A stretch of 64,000 nucleotides of DNA from Congeria kusceri (lineage: Eukaryota > Mollusca > Bivalvia > Myida > Dreissenidae), in contig CM051029.1 in NCBI GenBank assembly GCA_027627225.1, forward strand, positions 25,676,851-25,740,850, read 5' to 3'. Below are positions 50,674 to 62,699 of this stretch, piece after piece. The notes beneath the pieces are model-generated. The model was not told where the DNA came from and did not search any database. It saw nothing but the letters and a program-made list of their open reading frames with translations. Each line of letters begins with the position of its first letter. The stretch's first letter is position 1. The position numbers and the translations under genes are program-made.

Positions 50674-50796
50674 TGCTATGTATGAATATTTAGGGCAGCG
50701 AAGGAGGTTCAATGAACACGAAACATCACGTCTATATAACAATTTTATATACGCACCGGTTCATAGGTTACAGAACACCAACTATTCTACATGACA
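50674..50796 (-). repeat. 3' LTR of the Ty3/gypsy element (element on minus strand)
   Basis: It is 123 bases, TG...CA bounded, and differs from the other LTR at two positions. Confidence 0.93.
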
Positions 50797-51122
50797 CATA
50801 CCTCCCCCCTTAAGAAAAACTTTGATAATATGACAGGAAGTTAAGTCTAAATCTTAAGTTAAACCCTTACAATGTTTATCAAAGTTAGAATTACAAAATT
50901 CTTTGGAAAATAACTTAAGTGTTCACAGTGTTTCATGAAATGTGTGTGAAAGTTTATCAAATGTTCTTGTTGAAAATAATGTCTTCTTCACTTTACATCA
51001 GAGGGTACTATTCACTTGTTAAACAGTCTCATACCAATTACTTTTATCAGAACAATGACTAGTTCTGCTGACCACCAAGGGATTATTATGCCCTCACACA
51101 CACAAGTGGTCAGCTCACAGAT

Positions 51123-52064
51123 CTAATTTCTCTGGTTTCTTTTCGGAGATGGTGTTGCTACCGTCTCTGGTACAGGCTGAGGAGGTGTAGCCTGTTGGTC
51201 TGCACTGGTGACAGTTGCTGGATTCCTGCACTCCACCGATTCGGTAACTGGCGTAGTTCTACCGAATACTGGATTCATCGGACGTGGAGCTGGGACATTG
51301 CCGGATGACGCACGAATCTGGTCTGTATGCCTGCGCCACATCACACCAGGTGCAATCTCAACCTGATATGACACAGGACCGGATTTTGCGTGGACAACAC
51401 CTGATAACCACTTATCGTGTCCATCACGATAATCACGTACTGCTACACTTTCGCCGACATCGAAATGACGATCACGTGTTGAACGTACCATCTTAGACTG
51501 TTCTTCTTCAACACGCTTCTTGAGACACGGACGAACTTTGTCTAGGCGCGTAGTTAAGGAGCGTCCCAGAAACAGTTTTGCTGGCGATTCTTTGGTCGTA
51601 GCATGTTCTGCATTGCGGTATTGCAGTAAGAATTTAGAAACTTTGGTTTGGATTGTTCCGGAATCACTTTTGGCTGCTTTCAATGCTTGTTTGAGTGTCT
51701 GCACAAACTTTTCAGCCAATCCGTTGGTACGTGGATGATACGGAGCGCTGCGAATATGCTTCACTCCATTCATTTTCAGGAAATGTTTGAATTCCTCACT
51801 CGCAAATTGTGGACCGTTATCGCTGACCAGTTCATCACACACGCCACAATCTGCAAATACAGCTCGAATCACTTCGATGGTATGCGACGCCGTAGTTTTC
51901 TTCATCACCTTCGCAATTGGCCATTTTGAGTATGCGTCGACCATGACCAAGTACATGTAACCCTGGAATGGTCCGGCAAAATCGACATGCACTCTACTCC
52001 ATGGCTTCTTCGGAAACTCCCATGGATGTATTGGAGTTTCTGGCGGGCTAGGTTTGTTGGCCAT
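51123..52064 (-). pseudogene. Ty3/gypsy integrase core and C-terminal part
   Basis: It shows WSRVHVDFAGPF, LVSDNGPQFASEEF and TNGLAEKFVQTL, i.e. the D, D and E of the DDE catalytic triad, followed by a chromatin-proximal C-terminal region (DVGESVAVRDY, SYQVEI, RRHTDQIR). A frameshift near 52070 separates it from the RNase H frame. Confidence 0.9.
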
Positions 52065-52873
52065 ACATCCAGAGCAACTCTTGTCAATTCCTCTAAATCA
52101 GTGTCAAGATGTGGCCACCAAACGTAGCTTCTCGCCAATGACTTCATCTTCACGATGCCTATATGACCAGCATGGAGCTCGTTAAGCACTTGTTTCTGCA
52201 AAGTTTCCGGCACAACTACTCTTGAGCCCCACATCAAACAACCTTGATGTAGTGACAAATCACGGTGTCTGTTCAAATACGGTTTCAGTTCCGCGCTTAA
52301 AGTGTCAATACCTTTGAAGCCTGTCGCTACTACTTCATACACTTTCGACAATACAGCGTCATTTCTTGTAGCACTTGCGATCTGCTTACAGGTTACCGGC
52401 AAATTGTCAATGAGTGAATTCAGGTACACCTCAGTTGCATCAAGATGCATTACTTCTGTTTCTTTCAGCGGTACTCTTGAGAGACAGTCACAGTTTCCGT
52501 GTGCTTTTGTATTCTTATATTGTATCTCGTACACATATCCCGCGAGAAACAACGAATATCTTTGAAGTCTAGCACCTGTTGTACAGCTGAGTCCTTTTTT
52601 CGGATTCAGGATGGACAGGAGCGGCTTGTGATCCGTGATCAGCGTAAACTTGTTCCCATACAGGTACGTGTTGAATTTCTTCACACCCCATACGAGAGCT
52701 GTAGCCTCTTTGTCGATATGGCTATAGTTCTTCTCAGCATCATTCAAACTTCTTGACGCATAAGCTATGGGTCTTTCCGAGCCATCTGGAAGTTTGTGAC
52801 TCAGAACTGCACCGAGCCCGTAAGAACTTGCATCACACGCTAACAACAGTGGTAATGAGGGATGAGAGATCAC
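52065..52873 (-). pseudogene. Ty3/gypsy RNase H and integrase zinc-binding region
   Basis: It begins at the RT/RNase H border (SHPSLPLLLACDASSYGLG), then YASRSLNDAEKNYSHIDKEA, ALVWGVKKF and ITDHKPLL, the standard Ty3 RNase H. Farther on, HAGHIGIVKM and YVWWPHLDTDLEEL belong to the integrase zinc-binding segment. The RT that should precede it is absent. Confidence 0.9.
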
Positions 52874-53315
52874 GTTCAGTCAACAGTTTCTTTTGAATTG
52901 TGTCATTCTTCAAGCCACATACAAATCTGTCTCTCGAGGAGTCATTCAAATTTGCTCCAAAACTACAGTGTTCTGCTAACTTTCTCAAACTAACATTGAA
53001 ATCTTTCACAGACTCATCTGCCTTCTGATCTCTCTTGTAAAACCTAAAACGTTCTGCAATAACTAAGGGCTTGGGACTAAAGTGTTCAGACAACAAAGTG
53101 CAGAGTTGGTCAAACGATTTGTCCTTTTGCAAATCTGGTCCAGCAAGGTCTCTGAGTATTTGGTAAGTTTTCGGACCTATCAAAGCTAAAAGGGCAGGGA
53201 CTTTCTTGTCATTAGCTACATCATTCGCCAAAAAGTATTGGTCGAGTCTCTCCTTCTAGCAAGTCCACGATTCCGATTCGTCAAAAACATCTATTTTCCC
53301 GATTGCGAACGCCAT
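52833..53315 (-). pseudogene. Ty3/gypsy gag capsid fragment
   Basis: The likely start is ATG at 53315 with one in-frame TAG at 53258-53256. It shows LDQYFLANDV, KVPALLALIGPKTYQIL, KSFDQLCTLLSEHFSPK, RFYKRDQK and DRFVCGLKND, the Ty3-type capsid. It ends abruptly where sequence jumps to the RNase H border. Confidence 0.87.
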
Positions 53316-53463
53316 CTTGGACGACTGACAGTCAGGGGCGAATATGCGGTGACAAATTCGGACAATCAGAACAACCCGACGTTGAAATTCATCGAGTTAG
53401 GGGCTCCCTGTTAATCATCGACGTGGAATTCATCGATTGATGCCAATTTTCTCGTCGCCAATT

Positions 53464-53586
53464 TGCTATGTATGAATATTTAAGGCAGCGAAGGAGGTTC
53501 AATGAACACGAGACATCACGTCTATATAACAATTTTATATACGCACCGGTTCATAGGTTACAGAACACCAACTATTCTACATGACA
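53464..53586 (-). repeat. 5' LTR of the Ty3/gypsy element (element on minus strand)
   Basis: It is 123 bases, TG...CA bounded, and is followed on its right by the GGCCT duplication and resumed LINE sequence. Confidence 0.93.
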
Positions 53587-55205
53587 GGCCTTTAAAACTA
53601 ACACAAATAAAACAAGATATAACTAATAAGAGGAACTGTCTAGGCTGTACAAATATATACAGATAAAAGAAAATCAAGCTGGGCTGCACATGAAAGGAAG
53701 ACTTTGTCTCGTACGTGATTATTAAAAGAGGGGATAGCTCCAGTAGCGCCGGTAGTGCTTGAATGGTATTTTGAGATATATTGGTTCCAGGGAGGCCCAC
53801 AGGTTTACATGATTTACATAGATAGGGACACTTAAAAGAGGTAGTTTGACACAATTAGTTAAAATGTGGATGATCACTACTACGAAAACGTTATTTATTA
53901 AAGAATATGCAAATTACTGCATTAAGAATAACTGCTGTGTGTCACAATATGTAATAGCACACAGAAATAATGGCAAATCTGATCATTATTAACAATATGA
54001 TCAAAATACTTGCCAAAAGATAAAGAAACTTACTACTAAGTGGGTTAAAACAATATATAGTACACGTTAAACAATTGACAACTGGGTCCCCCCCATATTA
54101 TATAAAATCTGCAATAAAATGGGGTTTATTAATACTTGACAATAGTAAATGGGGAAAACTGCTTAACTAAAAAATGGCTTAAAATAAGGAATCCTTGGTC
54201 AATCAGATTGGCCAAGGTTGAGGGAGGGCTCCGTTGAGCAACAGAGACATATATAATAACATGAAATTAAAATTAAAATATGCGTTACTATCTTCCTGTG
54301 CGCCCTGCCCAGCACGGCTCATGGAAAACCACGGAGGAAAATGGGGGACAAACGAAAGGAAATAGGGGGACCCCTGCAGCTTTAGAACATTGTTTATTGT
54401 TTCACAGAAAACAATAATTTACAAATTAAGATAAAATGGCATATATTTGTAAATTTGCCTGAGGTCCAGGAGGTATAAATTAAATTATCAATATAAGTGT
54501 GCACAATTTATGGGCACAAGGTAGTGAAATGTCACAAATGGCATTCCTATTACCTTACAATACAGGCAAATATATTCGTATGTAACTTAAAGGTACAGTA
54601 TTGTTAAAAATTGACAAAGCCAGTTATATACAATCAAAACACTGGCTGGGTTTAACCCTCTGAATGCTCTACTGAGCCTTGTCTATTATTGTCCCAGTGT
54701 TCTAGATAATACAAGTGGTTTGTTAAGAGTTCTCTCCCATGATGGGAAGATGTAGAGATGAATAATGAATTTGGTCAGGCAGGAATGATCTGCCCTTCAG
54801 TGGGCTAAAAAATCACTAAATCTTAACATATATGGGATTGTAATGTACAAAAAAAGGAAAATTAGTGTATGAACACACTGGAAGACAATAAATAGATGTA
54901 AATATTGCTAGAAAGGTAATAATTAGAGCATTGTACAGTTTAAAGCTGTTCAGTGATATAAGTAAATGATTGAATGACTTAAATTCAGAATCATGATATG
55001 GGAAAATGTCTATTAAATTTAAGATTTTAATAAAGAATGTGTTCTTATTAAGCTGCAGGTCCCCTATTTGTATTTATATTTTATCTGTAATCTGGCAATC
55101 CACAAGATATGTTGCCAGAGATTTGTAAACTGGCAATTAGTTCTTGCCAGTAGGATTTAAAATATTTCTAAAGGTAAAAAGTGGTTTAAGTTTGAAAAAG
55201 TGGTT

Positions 55206-56040
55206 TTAAGCTGTTCTCTGTGTGTATAGAACTGGGGGCATTGTGTCAGCATAACGGTCGCCTGTAAAGGGGATCCCACATTGAGGACAGAGAGGGTCCA
55301 GCTTTAAAATATACCTTCCCGCACTAACAGGCAATAGACTGGTCCCCATCTTCAGTCGGCTGATGCATTTGTCAATAATGATGTTAGCAGAAAATTGATG
55401 CGGCTGACTGAGGGTTTTCTGGGCAATTGAGAACGGGGCTTTGTATGTAGTGTTAGCGGGTGGCATGTTGTTCCACTCCCGCATAACATAGGCCTTGGCC
55501 CGGGAGTATATTTCTGTGGGGGCTAGTGGGACCCCTATATTGACCGACTCCCTTTTGAGGCCCTCCTTAGCCTCCCTGTCCAACTGGTCATTCCCCGGGA
55601 TGTCGACATGTGCTGGGCACCAAACTAAGGTTACCTGTACAGATTTGTCTAGGCACTTTTGATTCAGTTCCAAAATTTCGTTTCAAATATCAGGCCTAGA
55701 CCTGCTATTCTATTTTTGATGGACTCAGTTGGCTTCTTAACTAATATCCAGCCATTGCAAAGCTAATTGCCAAAGTTCCGCCGAATATATAGAAAGATTG
55801 TTGCTGAGTCTGAATGTTCTTACAATAGTTTTGGAGGTAATTACGAATGAGTTGGCTACCAAGCCAGAGTCTGTATAAATTTTTAAATGCTCAGCCATCT
55901 GTGTAATTTTTTAAATGCTCAGCATACTGAATATTAATATAATTGAGAGCTTCTGACCTCACGAGCTGCGGAGAGTCAGATTTCGTTACTATTGTAGATA
56001 GATAGTTTTCGACATCAGGGGAATGAAGCAGCCAGGGGTG
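55206..56040 (-). pseudogene. LINE copy B ORF2 remnant: RNase H end and zinc finger
   Basis: The open part (55673-55206) shows TLVWCPAHVDIPGNDQLD, YVMREWNNMPPANT and CPQCGIPFTGD, near-identical to copy A. Upstream to 56040 the RNase H is degraded by small deletions. In copy B the codon that is TAA in copy A reads AAA, so the copies decayed independently. Confidence 0.82.
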
Positions 56041-56193
56041 ATGGGTGGGTGTCGGAGGGATTCAGGTCTGCCAGAGCAACCACCTTTTGACCGGCCTCCT
56101 CCACCAGGGTCCCGGTGCTTTCCCCAAATGGGAGGGCAACATGCTTCTTTTTAAGCTCCCGGCCCCTGATTCAAGCCAGAAATATATTGATAT

Positions 56194-56700
56194 AGGTATC
56201 TGGAACAATGCCTTCAATAGTGTTATAAGGCCATTTTAATTATCTGACAAAGAAATAAAACCACTGGGTCAAAGTGGTATTTAAAGAAGTAAAATTTATA
56301 GTGTTTTATATACAAAAATAACGTTCTGATACCTATACGGTGAACAATGTCCAGAAATAAGATGTCTTTGAATTGTCAAATATTTGTTCCATGTAGTGTA
56401 TATGGAACTTTATAGAAGTAATCTTATGCCTATGATATACAGTACACTAAGAAACACATTTAAATATTACATGATGTAGATGTAGGTTTTAATGAAAAGG
56501 TGTATGTTAAGACATATATATGAATGTCAAGAGTAGAGAATTTTTTATAATTCTCTGTTTAAAAGAGCAAATAATAATTAAAACTGAGATATGTTGCAAT
56601 ATATACAACATGAATAATATTAATATTACATTTGTACTGCACAATATTGGCGTTGTGCGATAATAGAAAAGAATAATAGATTTTGACATTTGTTCACACA
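56194..56700 (+). other. Between LINE copies, nothing recognised
   Basis: AT-rich, no repeat recognised. Confidence 0.5.
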
Positions 56701-59400
56701 TGCCGACAGGGAATATAGCCTTTAATGCTCCAACTTGAGACCCTGTCTGTTGAAGTATGCATAAAAGAAGGTTCTAGGCAGCTTTACTAACAATATCCAA
56801 TGTGATTATAAGATTTCTGGTTCCCCACCTCGGTGGCTGTTAAAAAAACAGTAGTAAAAAGTGTTACGCGCTACGGACACCTTTTTAGAGCCACAGTAAA
56901 AGTACTAAACTGTTAAAAATAACAAAACAACATATTTACACCACAAATATGTACAAAGTATTTATACTGACATAATAACAAATTTACCGGGTAGGGTAAA
57001 AAACTTAAATGGCGGATAAGAATATAGGATGGTAGGCGGATTTCATGAGTGAGTGTGGAGGGACGCAAGCTGGCATGGTGAATGTAGAGACCAGGGTTTC
57101 GAGGGGATGCCATCGAGATAAAAGGGAGAATGGAAAACAACAACATAATTAATACAGTAAAAATTGAAATAAAATAAAGAACCAGGTCAGGGTGTAGAAG
57201 TGCTTCTATGGGATAAGGTCCACACAAATTGTATGCACTATAATCAAGGCACATTAATAATTAAGAATAAAATATTGTGTCAAATACACAATATATGTAT
57301 GTAGCCATTAAGAAACAAGATATGTGCATTTAAAACTATTCTGCTCACAAACAGACTACTCTATTACAGTTAAAACAATGAATTGGCCCGTCCTTTCATA
57401 TACTTTAAAAACTGCTTTAAGGCCGGGTTTAATTAAAACTCAGAAAATTGGTAAGTACACTAATGTGTTTATTGGAAAAAAAGTTCTTAAAATAAGGAAA
57501 CCGAAGTCAACCAGGTTGGCTTTGGTCGGAAAGGCCGGGGCACTTCACCGCATGAATTAAAAAAAAAGAGCAATACATAGGAGTGATGGCATCCCCCCCA
57601 ACCATCGTGGCTCAGTGAATGTGGACTATGGGCAGCCTGTGTGTCCTAGATAGAGGACATGGGGTGTTGCTGTGCTGATCTCCCTTGGATGGTATACAGG
57701 ATAAAATGGAGTATTGACATGCATACAAAATATTGAAGGCAGGAGTAGTCTCCCTTTTACTGTAAAACAGTTGTATTGAATAAAACCAGGGAAATTACAA
57801 CTTTTAGGGTTATTTCCCTTTAACTGCACATTTAGTAGTAAACTGAATATTTATCCCCAATGGAAGGAAAAAAAGGTATTTTAGGGCAAAAATTATGTTC
57901 TTTACCCAGTGTAACTAGTTATATGTTAAATAAACATGCAGATGGGATTAATAGGGCAAAATACTGCCAAAATGGTAAATAAATTTTAATATATATGCAA
58001 AGGAAGTACAAAATGAGGTAAAATATCCTTTGGAAGTGAATATATGTTGCAAACACTCTATTTTCGTGGGTTAACTATACTTATGAAGATATTAGAGGGT
58101 TTAAAACCCAATAACAGGGGAAAAGGTGTCTCTATAACAATATACACAAAATATTATAGTAAATATATAAGTAGTTTTAGTCATTTATCATGTATGTAAA
58201 ATATTGGTTAGACACAGAACTATGTACGGCAAGCGACTCGAGTCCCCTTCTAGGGGTTGATGCCTGGCTAAGTGTCCTGTTTGGGGAAAGACTTGGTAAC
58301 ACAACAGGCCGCCAATAGATAATTAAATTTTGTCGGTGATCGGACAGTCCAAGAGATAGGTGGCAAGGGCTCTGTAATAGAGTCCCTTGTATGGCTCACC
58401 AGGTTTCAAAATGGTATTAAAATTGAAACGAACAGCATTTTCAGTTAAATGCTGTTTAAAAGTTGCTCTTGGACTGTCAAACTGGGGGCATTCCAGCAGC
58501 AGATGACCAGCAGTGAAGGGTTTCCCGCACTGGGTGCAATTGGGATCAAGTCCCAAAACATACTTGCCGAAATTACCCGGCAAGAGTGTTGCACCTATTC
58601 TCAGGCGTGTTATGCACCTATCCAGTACATTACTGGTGGAATAAACATCTGGGCGCCTGAGAACCTTGGAGGATCTATCAAATGTATGGCCATATGCAGA
58701 TGCACTGGGGGTCAGCTTGTGCCACTCCCAAAGTACAGATGCTCTGGCCAGTGAATAGACCTCCGAGGGTGCTAGTGGTACTCCCACATCCACCACCGGT
58801 CTATTGAGGCCCTCCTTTGCCCCCCTGCCCCATCTCATTACCGGCAATGTCGACATGTGCTGGACACCAAGCTAAAGTGACTTCTAATGAATTGTCTAGG
58901 CACTGTGTATGTAAAGCCAAAATTTCTTGTAAAAGATCTGGCCTAGATCTGCTATTCCCTAATTTCGGAGACTTAAGAGATGATAATGAGTCGGAGAGAA
59001 TAGCAGTTTTAGCTGGTTTATTTACCAAGATCCAGCACAATGAGTACTTAATTGCCAAAAGTTTGGCCGAATAGATTGATAAATTGTTGCTGAGCCTATG
59101 TACTCTTTTGATGTTTTTAGACGGAATAACAAATGCGGAGGCTACTATTCCGGAGTTAGGGTCTTTTGAGCCGTCCGTGTAAATGTTCAGATGCTTTGCA
59201 TTAATAAAAAAATCAGTTTCTGCCCTTACGAGGTACAGAGGGTCAGCTTTCGTTAACTTGTTAGATAATGAAGTGTCGACACTGACCGGATGAAGGGACC
59301 AGGAGGGCGTCAGATAGGGCCTCAAATTTGTCACTGAGACCTTATCGAGGCCGGCACGCCTCAGCAAGTCCTTGGTACTAGCACATATCCCGCAATAGAT
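56700..59400 (-). mobile_element. LINE copy C, related but divergent family, 5'-truncated
   Basis: RNase H and C-terminal zinc finger are followed by a 3' region (58320 down to about 56700) that shares marks with copies A and B, such as the GACAGGGAAT...CTCCAACTTGAGAC segment (56707 here, 50462 in B) and GTCAA[CT]CAG[GA]TTGGC. Protein identity to A is clearly lower than between A and B. Confidence 0.7.
58323..58856 (-). pseudogene. LINE copy C ORF2 C-terminal region with zinc finger
   Basis: It shows VGVPLAPSEVYSLARA, CITRLRIGATLLPGNFG and CTQCGKPFTAGHLLLECPQF, collinear with copy A but diverged. The tail LATYLLDCPI is longer than in A. Confidence 0.83.
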
Positions 59401-59424
59401 CACGTGACTGTGATATACCGCCAA
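58801..59424 (-). pseudogene. LINE copy C ORF2 RNase H
   Basis: It shows LNIYTDGSKDPNSG, LSDSLSSLKS and TLAWCPAHVDIAGNE, so the catalytic acidic residues are present. A frameshift near 58825 separates it from the next segment, and upstream sequence ends near 59390. Confidence 0.85.
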
Positions 59425-59549
59425 TAGATATTCCTACGCGCCAGATAACAACATAGTCAAGAATGACACAGCATAAACATGAAATACACGTCCACTTACC
59501 AGAGTTGTTTATCGGATGCAAACTTTGTGTTGTGTAGTTTAACAGAGCT

Positions 59550-59660
59550 TCTTTCTTAAGGCTGCAGAATTGCATGTTTGTTTTTATACATATAATTATG
59601 TCATTGCATGGATACCTTGCCACTAATGTGGGTCTATTTACATGTACGTTATTATTGCTT
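59550..59660. repeat. Interspersed repeat R2, single copy
   Basis: AAGGCTGCAGAATTGCATGT and TGGGTCTATTTACATGTAC match the cluster at 61.2-61.7 kb. Confidence 0.7.
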
Positions 59661-59689
59661 TGTATCAACCTATAGACCGTTTTCACGCT

Positions 59690-61230
59690 TAGCGAGTGTT
59701 CGCGGCGGCCATCTTGGAGGTACTACAATAACAACAGTTACCGATTTCAGATAAATTCAACAAAATAGCTAATTATCGTCCTATAATTGCGGCCACAATC
59801 GTTCAAATAGAGAGAAATACGGGTCAATCATACAGAATACCAGATATAATAACTACAAGTGTAAAAAATCGTGAATTGTTGGAAGAAAAAGGCTTGCATG
59901 GCTGTCAGTGTCAATCTCCATCTCCTGAGAGGCTGAGTGGCAAACGTTTAAAGAACACTGGAATATGTTCTGGCCACATAAGCTTAAGTATGTTGACAGT
60001 TATGATAAATAATATGTAGTTATTAATCGAAGTGTCATTGTCAATCTGTGAATGTGGGTGATAATTGCAGGACAATGTCTCCCTATTTAAAAATTAGCAA
60101 AAAACAACTAACAAAACATTTTCTTTCAATAAAATGCTATAAATCGAACCTTTTCACGAAAATAACAACTGGAAATTGTGTTTAAAAGTAAAGAATTCGT
60201 CCTTAAATTATTCTGATTTTCAATGCACCATGCAGCCATCTTGAAAAATTACGTCATCGGTAATCTCGCGGTAAAACTTTTGTTTTGAAATAAGTTTGCT
60301 GTTAGTGTATAAACAAACACAAATACACTTTAAATTGTTGGATTGTAACCTTTAACAAGTATAACAAAACAATAATTTGAGTCTTCATTTATATTTACTC
60401 AAGCAGACGAAAGTGTAGACATTGACCCCCTAACGTCTACCGATAGCTGCAAGCTGATAAGAAAGTTATTTATATTTATGGTTTCAAATCGTATTACTTG
60501 TTTAAATTCGAATGAATTAATTTATAACTTATTATTTTCTTAAAGAAAACCAAAAATATGTTAGATGTTGACAATTAAGCATGAAATTCCGAAGATAAAC
60601 AAACACCGCGAAAATAGAGATACCGCGAGAATACCGATGCGGAGTATAATACATATTTAACTACATTCTCCACAATCACAGAATATTTGGATGTTTTCAA
60701 ATAGCATAACAAATAGCAGTTTAAATGGTGATCATAAATCTTTTCATTTATGTAGTTTGCTAAGTTATGAATCTATTGCTTCATTTTATTTGTTAGAAAA
60801 GATGTCGAAATTACTTGCCAGGGACCATCCAGACGCTCGCTTTTGATAAATAGGAGAATAGACCCACGGATGGACAAACCGAGAATTTAGCCACCACTTA
60901 GTTTAATATTGAATAAAAAATTTCAGGTGTTTGTGTGATGTTATTGATAATGATTGTGTGCTCATAAATAAATACTTTGAATTTATGTTTTTGATAAATA
61001 TAAATATGGTATTGATTTGAGCATGATCTTATAATTTGGTAATTGTAATGATATTATTACTAAACAAAGACAAATTACCTATTTTCTCACAGCTTAATAA
61101 GGAGTAGGGTAAATAAAATTAATTACACATATTAAAAGTGTCTACATGGCATCTTTCTTTGTACTCTACATTCTTGAGGTTTGGGGGTTACTGAATCTGA
61201 AATTTTGTTAATAATATAATACACATTCAA
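59690..61230 (+). other. Intergenic stretch, no gene seen
   Basis: AT-rich. Motifs GCGGCCATCTTGGAGG (59704) and GCAGCCATCTTGAAAA (60232) may mark another dispersed family. No domain-bearing frame. Confidence 0.5.
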
Positions 61231-61234
61231 ATGT

Positions 61235-61700
61235 TTGTTTGTTTGTTTGGATTTTAAGACTGCAGAGTTGTTTTCTATTATACATGTACATATCATTATG
61301 TTCTTCAATGTTTACATTCCACTACAGTGGGGTCCATTTACTTGTTTTCTTTAACAGTTTTTTAACTGCTTTGCAGCAACATATTATGCTACCATGTTCT
61401 GACAGTTTAAGGCTGCAGGATTGCATGTTTGTTTCTATACAGATAATTATATTATTGGATGGTTATTTCCCACTACTGTGGGTCTATTTACATGTACCCA
61501 TTTTATTAAATAGCCTTACTGCTGCTTTGCAGCAACCTTTTGTGCTGCCTTGTATTAACTGAAATGCTCTGACAGTTTAAGGCTGTGGAGCTTTCTAGTA
61601 TTCTATGCAGTTGCATACACATGTCATAATCTTCTGATAGAATCTGACAGTTTAAGGCTGCAGAGCTGATCTTTCCTGTAGCAACTGTACACATGCATGT
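61235..61700. repeat. Cluster of R2 repeats, ~150-base unit
   Basis: Units begin at a TTTAAGGCTGCAG-like motif (61253, 61408, 61578, 61655) and several carry CACTAC[AT]GTGGG and TGCTTTGCAGCAAC. Confidence 0.75.
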
Positions 61701-62690
61701 GTTATTTTATTGTTATCGCACACATAAATCATGTGGTCCTGTTTTCTTTTACTGTTTTTTTGCGAATGAATTTAGAGTATATGATGTTTTCACCTAAGTT
61801 AGGTTATGGTCTGTCAGTATAGAGCTGCAGAGGTTCACAGCTTGGCATACTAATCACTGCGACGTGTCCTATAATATTGTCGCACTACACTGACCTACTA
61901 TGTACTTATTTCAATTTTAATTTCTTTTGTTTACTGCCTTCTATTTTTTTTGTTTCTGAGGTATTCAGCAACTAATATTTTGCATATATTTCAGCCTCTG
62001 CTTGGAATTCACACCTTGTCACTTACAATCAAATATTTTGGTCGGAATGCTATTACTATTTTATTCAGATGCATTCATATGTAGTCCGTTATATGTTTTA
62101 ATATCTTACATATAATATAGGTCAGTGTGTATATACATCTTAATTTCCCCCATATATTTGCTGTGATTATGCCAAAGCATAGTTTGTCAGTTTCATGTGG
62201 TATGCTTTTGTTTTTTGCCTCATCAGTATTAACAGTATATCTTTCGATTTAATGTCAGTAAGCTTGAGTTGGAGTCTTAAGCCACTGCTTCTGTATCAGT
62301 CTCACACATATAGCATTCCTTGCTAATTCAATTGCCATACTATGCTCATTCTTCTCAGCAATGTGCATTTGTATTCCTTTACACAGGTAATGTTGCAATT
62401 CTTTCGTTGCATAGCCACATCTCTTCATCAAACAACACTTAGTTTTTGCATTGTAGCACATGCAGTTTTTGCCTTGTAGCACATGCGTAACATGTTTCTT
62501 AATTTTCTTTACAACTTCATTTTCATTTTTGGGGGGTATTGCTTTTAATGTTTTTGTTTGTTATCTCTCTACATTTTTGTGCTAAGTAGTACATGCGGGT
62601 TGCTATGTACACCAGCCTAAATGATCTGTGTCAGTATTACGATTTTTCTTCTAATATCACTTACGTTTTAACCCCCGAACACTTGTCTCG
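61700..62690 (+). other. Intergenic stretch, no gene seen
   Basis: T-rich sequence with no repeat that I can name. Confidence 0.5.
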
Positions 62691-62699
62691 TCTCGGTCG

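Larger units (their letters stand above)
50674..53586 (-). mobile_element. Ty3/gypsy LTR retrotransposon deletion derivative, 2913 bases
   Basis: It is bounded by 123-base LTRs starting TGCTATGTATG and ending CTACATGACA, with target duplications GGCCT at 50669-50673 and 53587-53591. A purine tract (AAGGGGGGAGG on the minus strand) adjoins the 3' LTR at 50797. The segment next to the 5' LTR starts TTGGCGACGAGAAAA (minus strand), a plausible primer-binding site. Inside are gag, then directly RNase H and integrase; zinc knuckle, protease and RT are missing. Confidence 0.92.
49376..56193 (-). mobile_element. LINE copy B, interrupted by an LTR element and lacking RT
   Basis: Its 3' region (49376-50673 and 53587-55200) is collinear with that of copy A, interrupted by the LTR element at 50674-53586. 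Only the end of the RT region, RNase H and zinc finger remain. At about 56168, sequence equivalent to copy A 45013 meets sequence equivalent to 46238, so about 1.2 kb of RT appears deleted. Confidence 0.75.

Noticed and set aside
57324..57560. 78-codon frame on +
   Set aside because: Antisense within the 3' region of LINE copy C; no domain.
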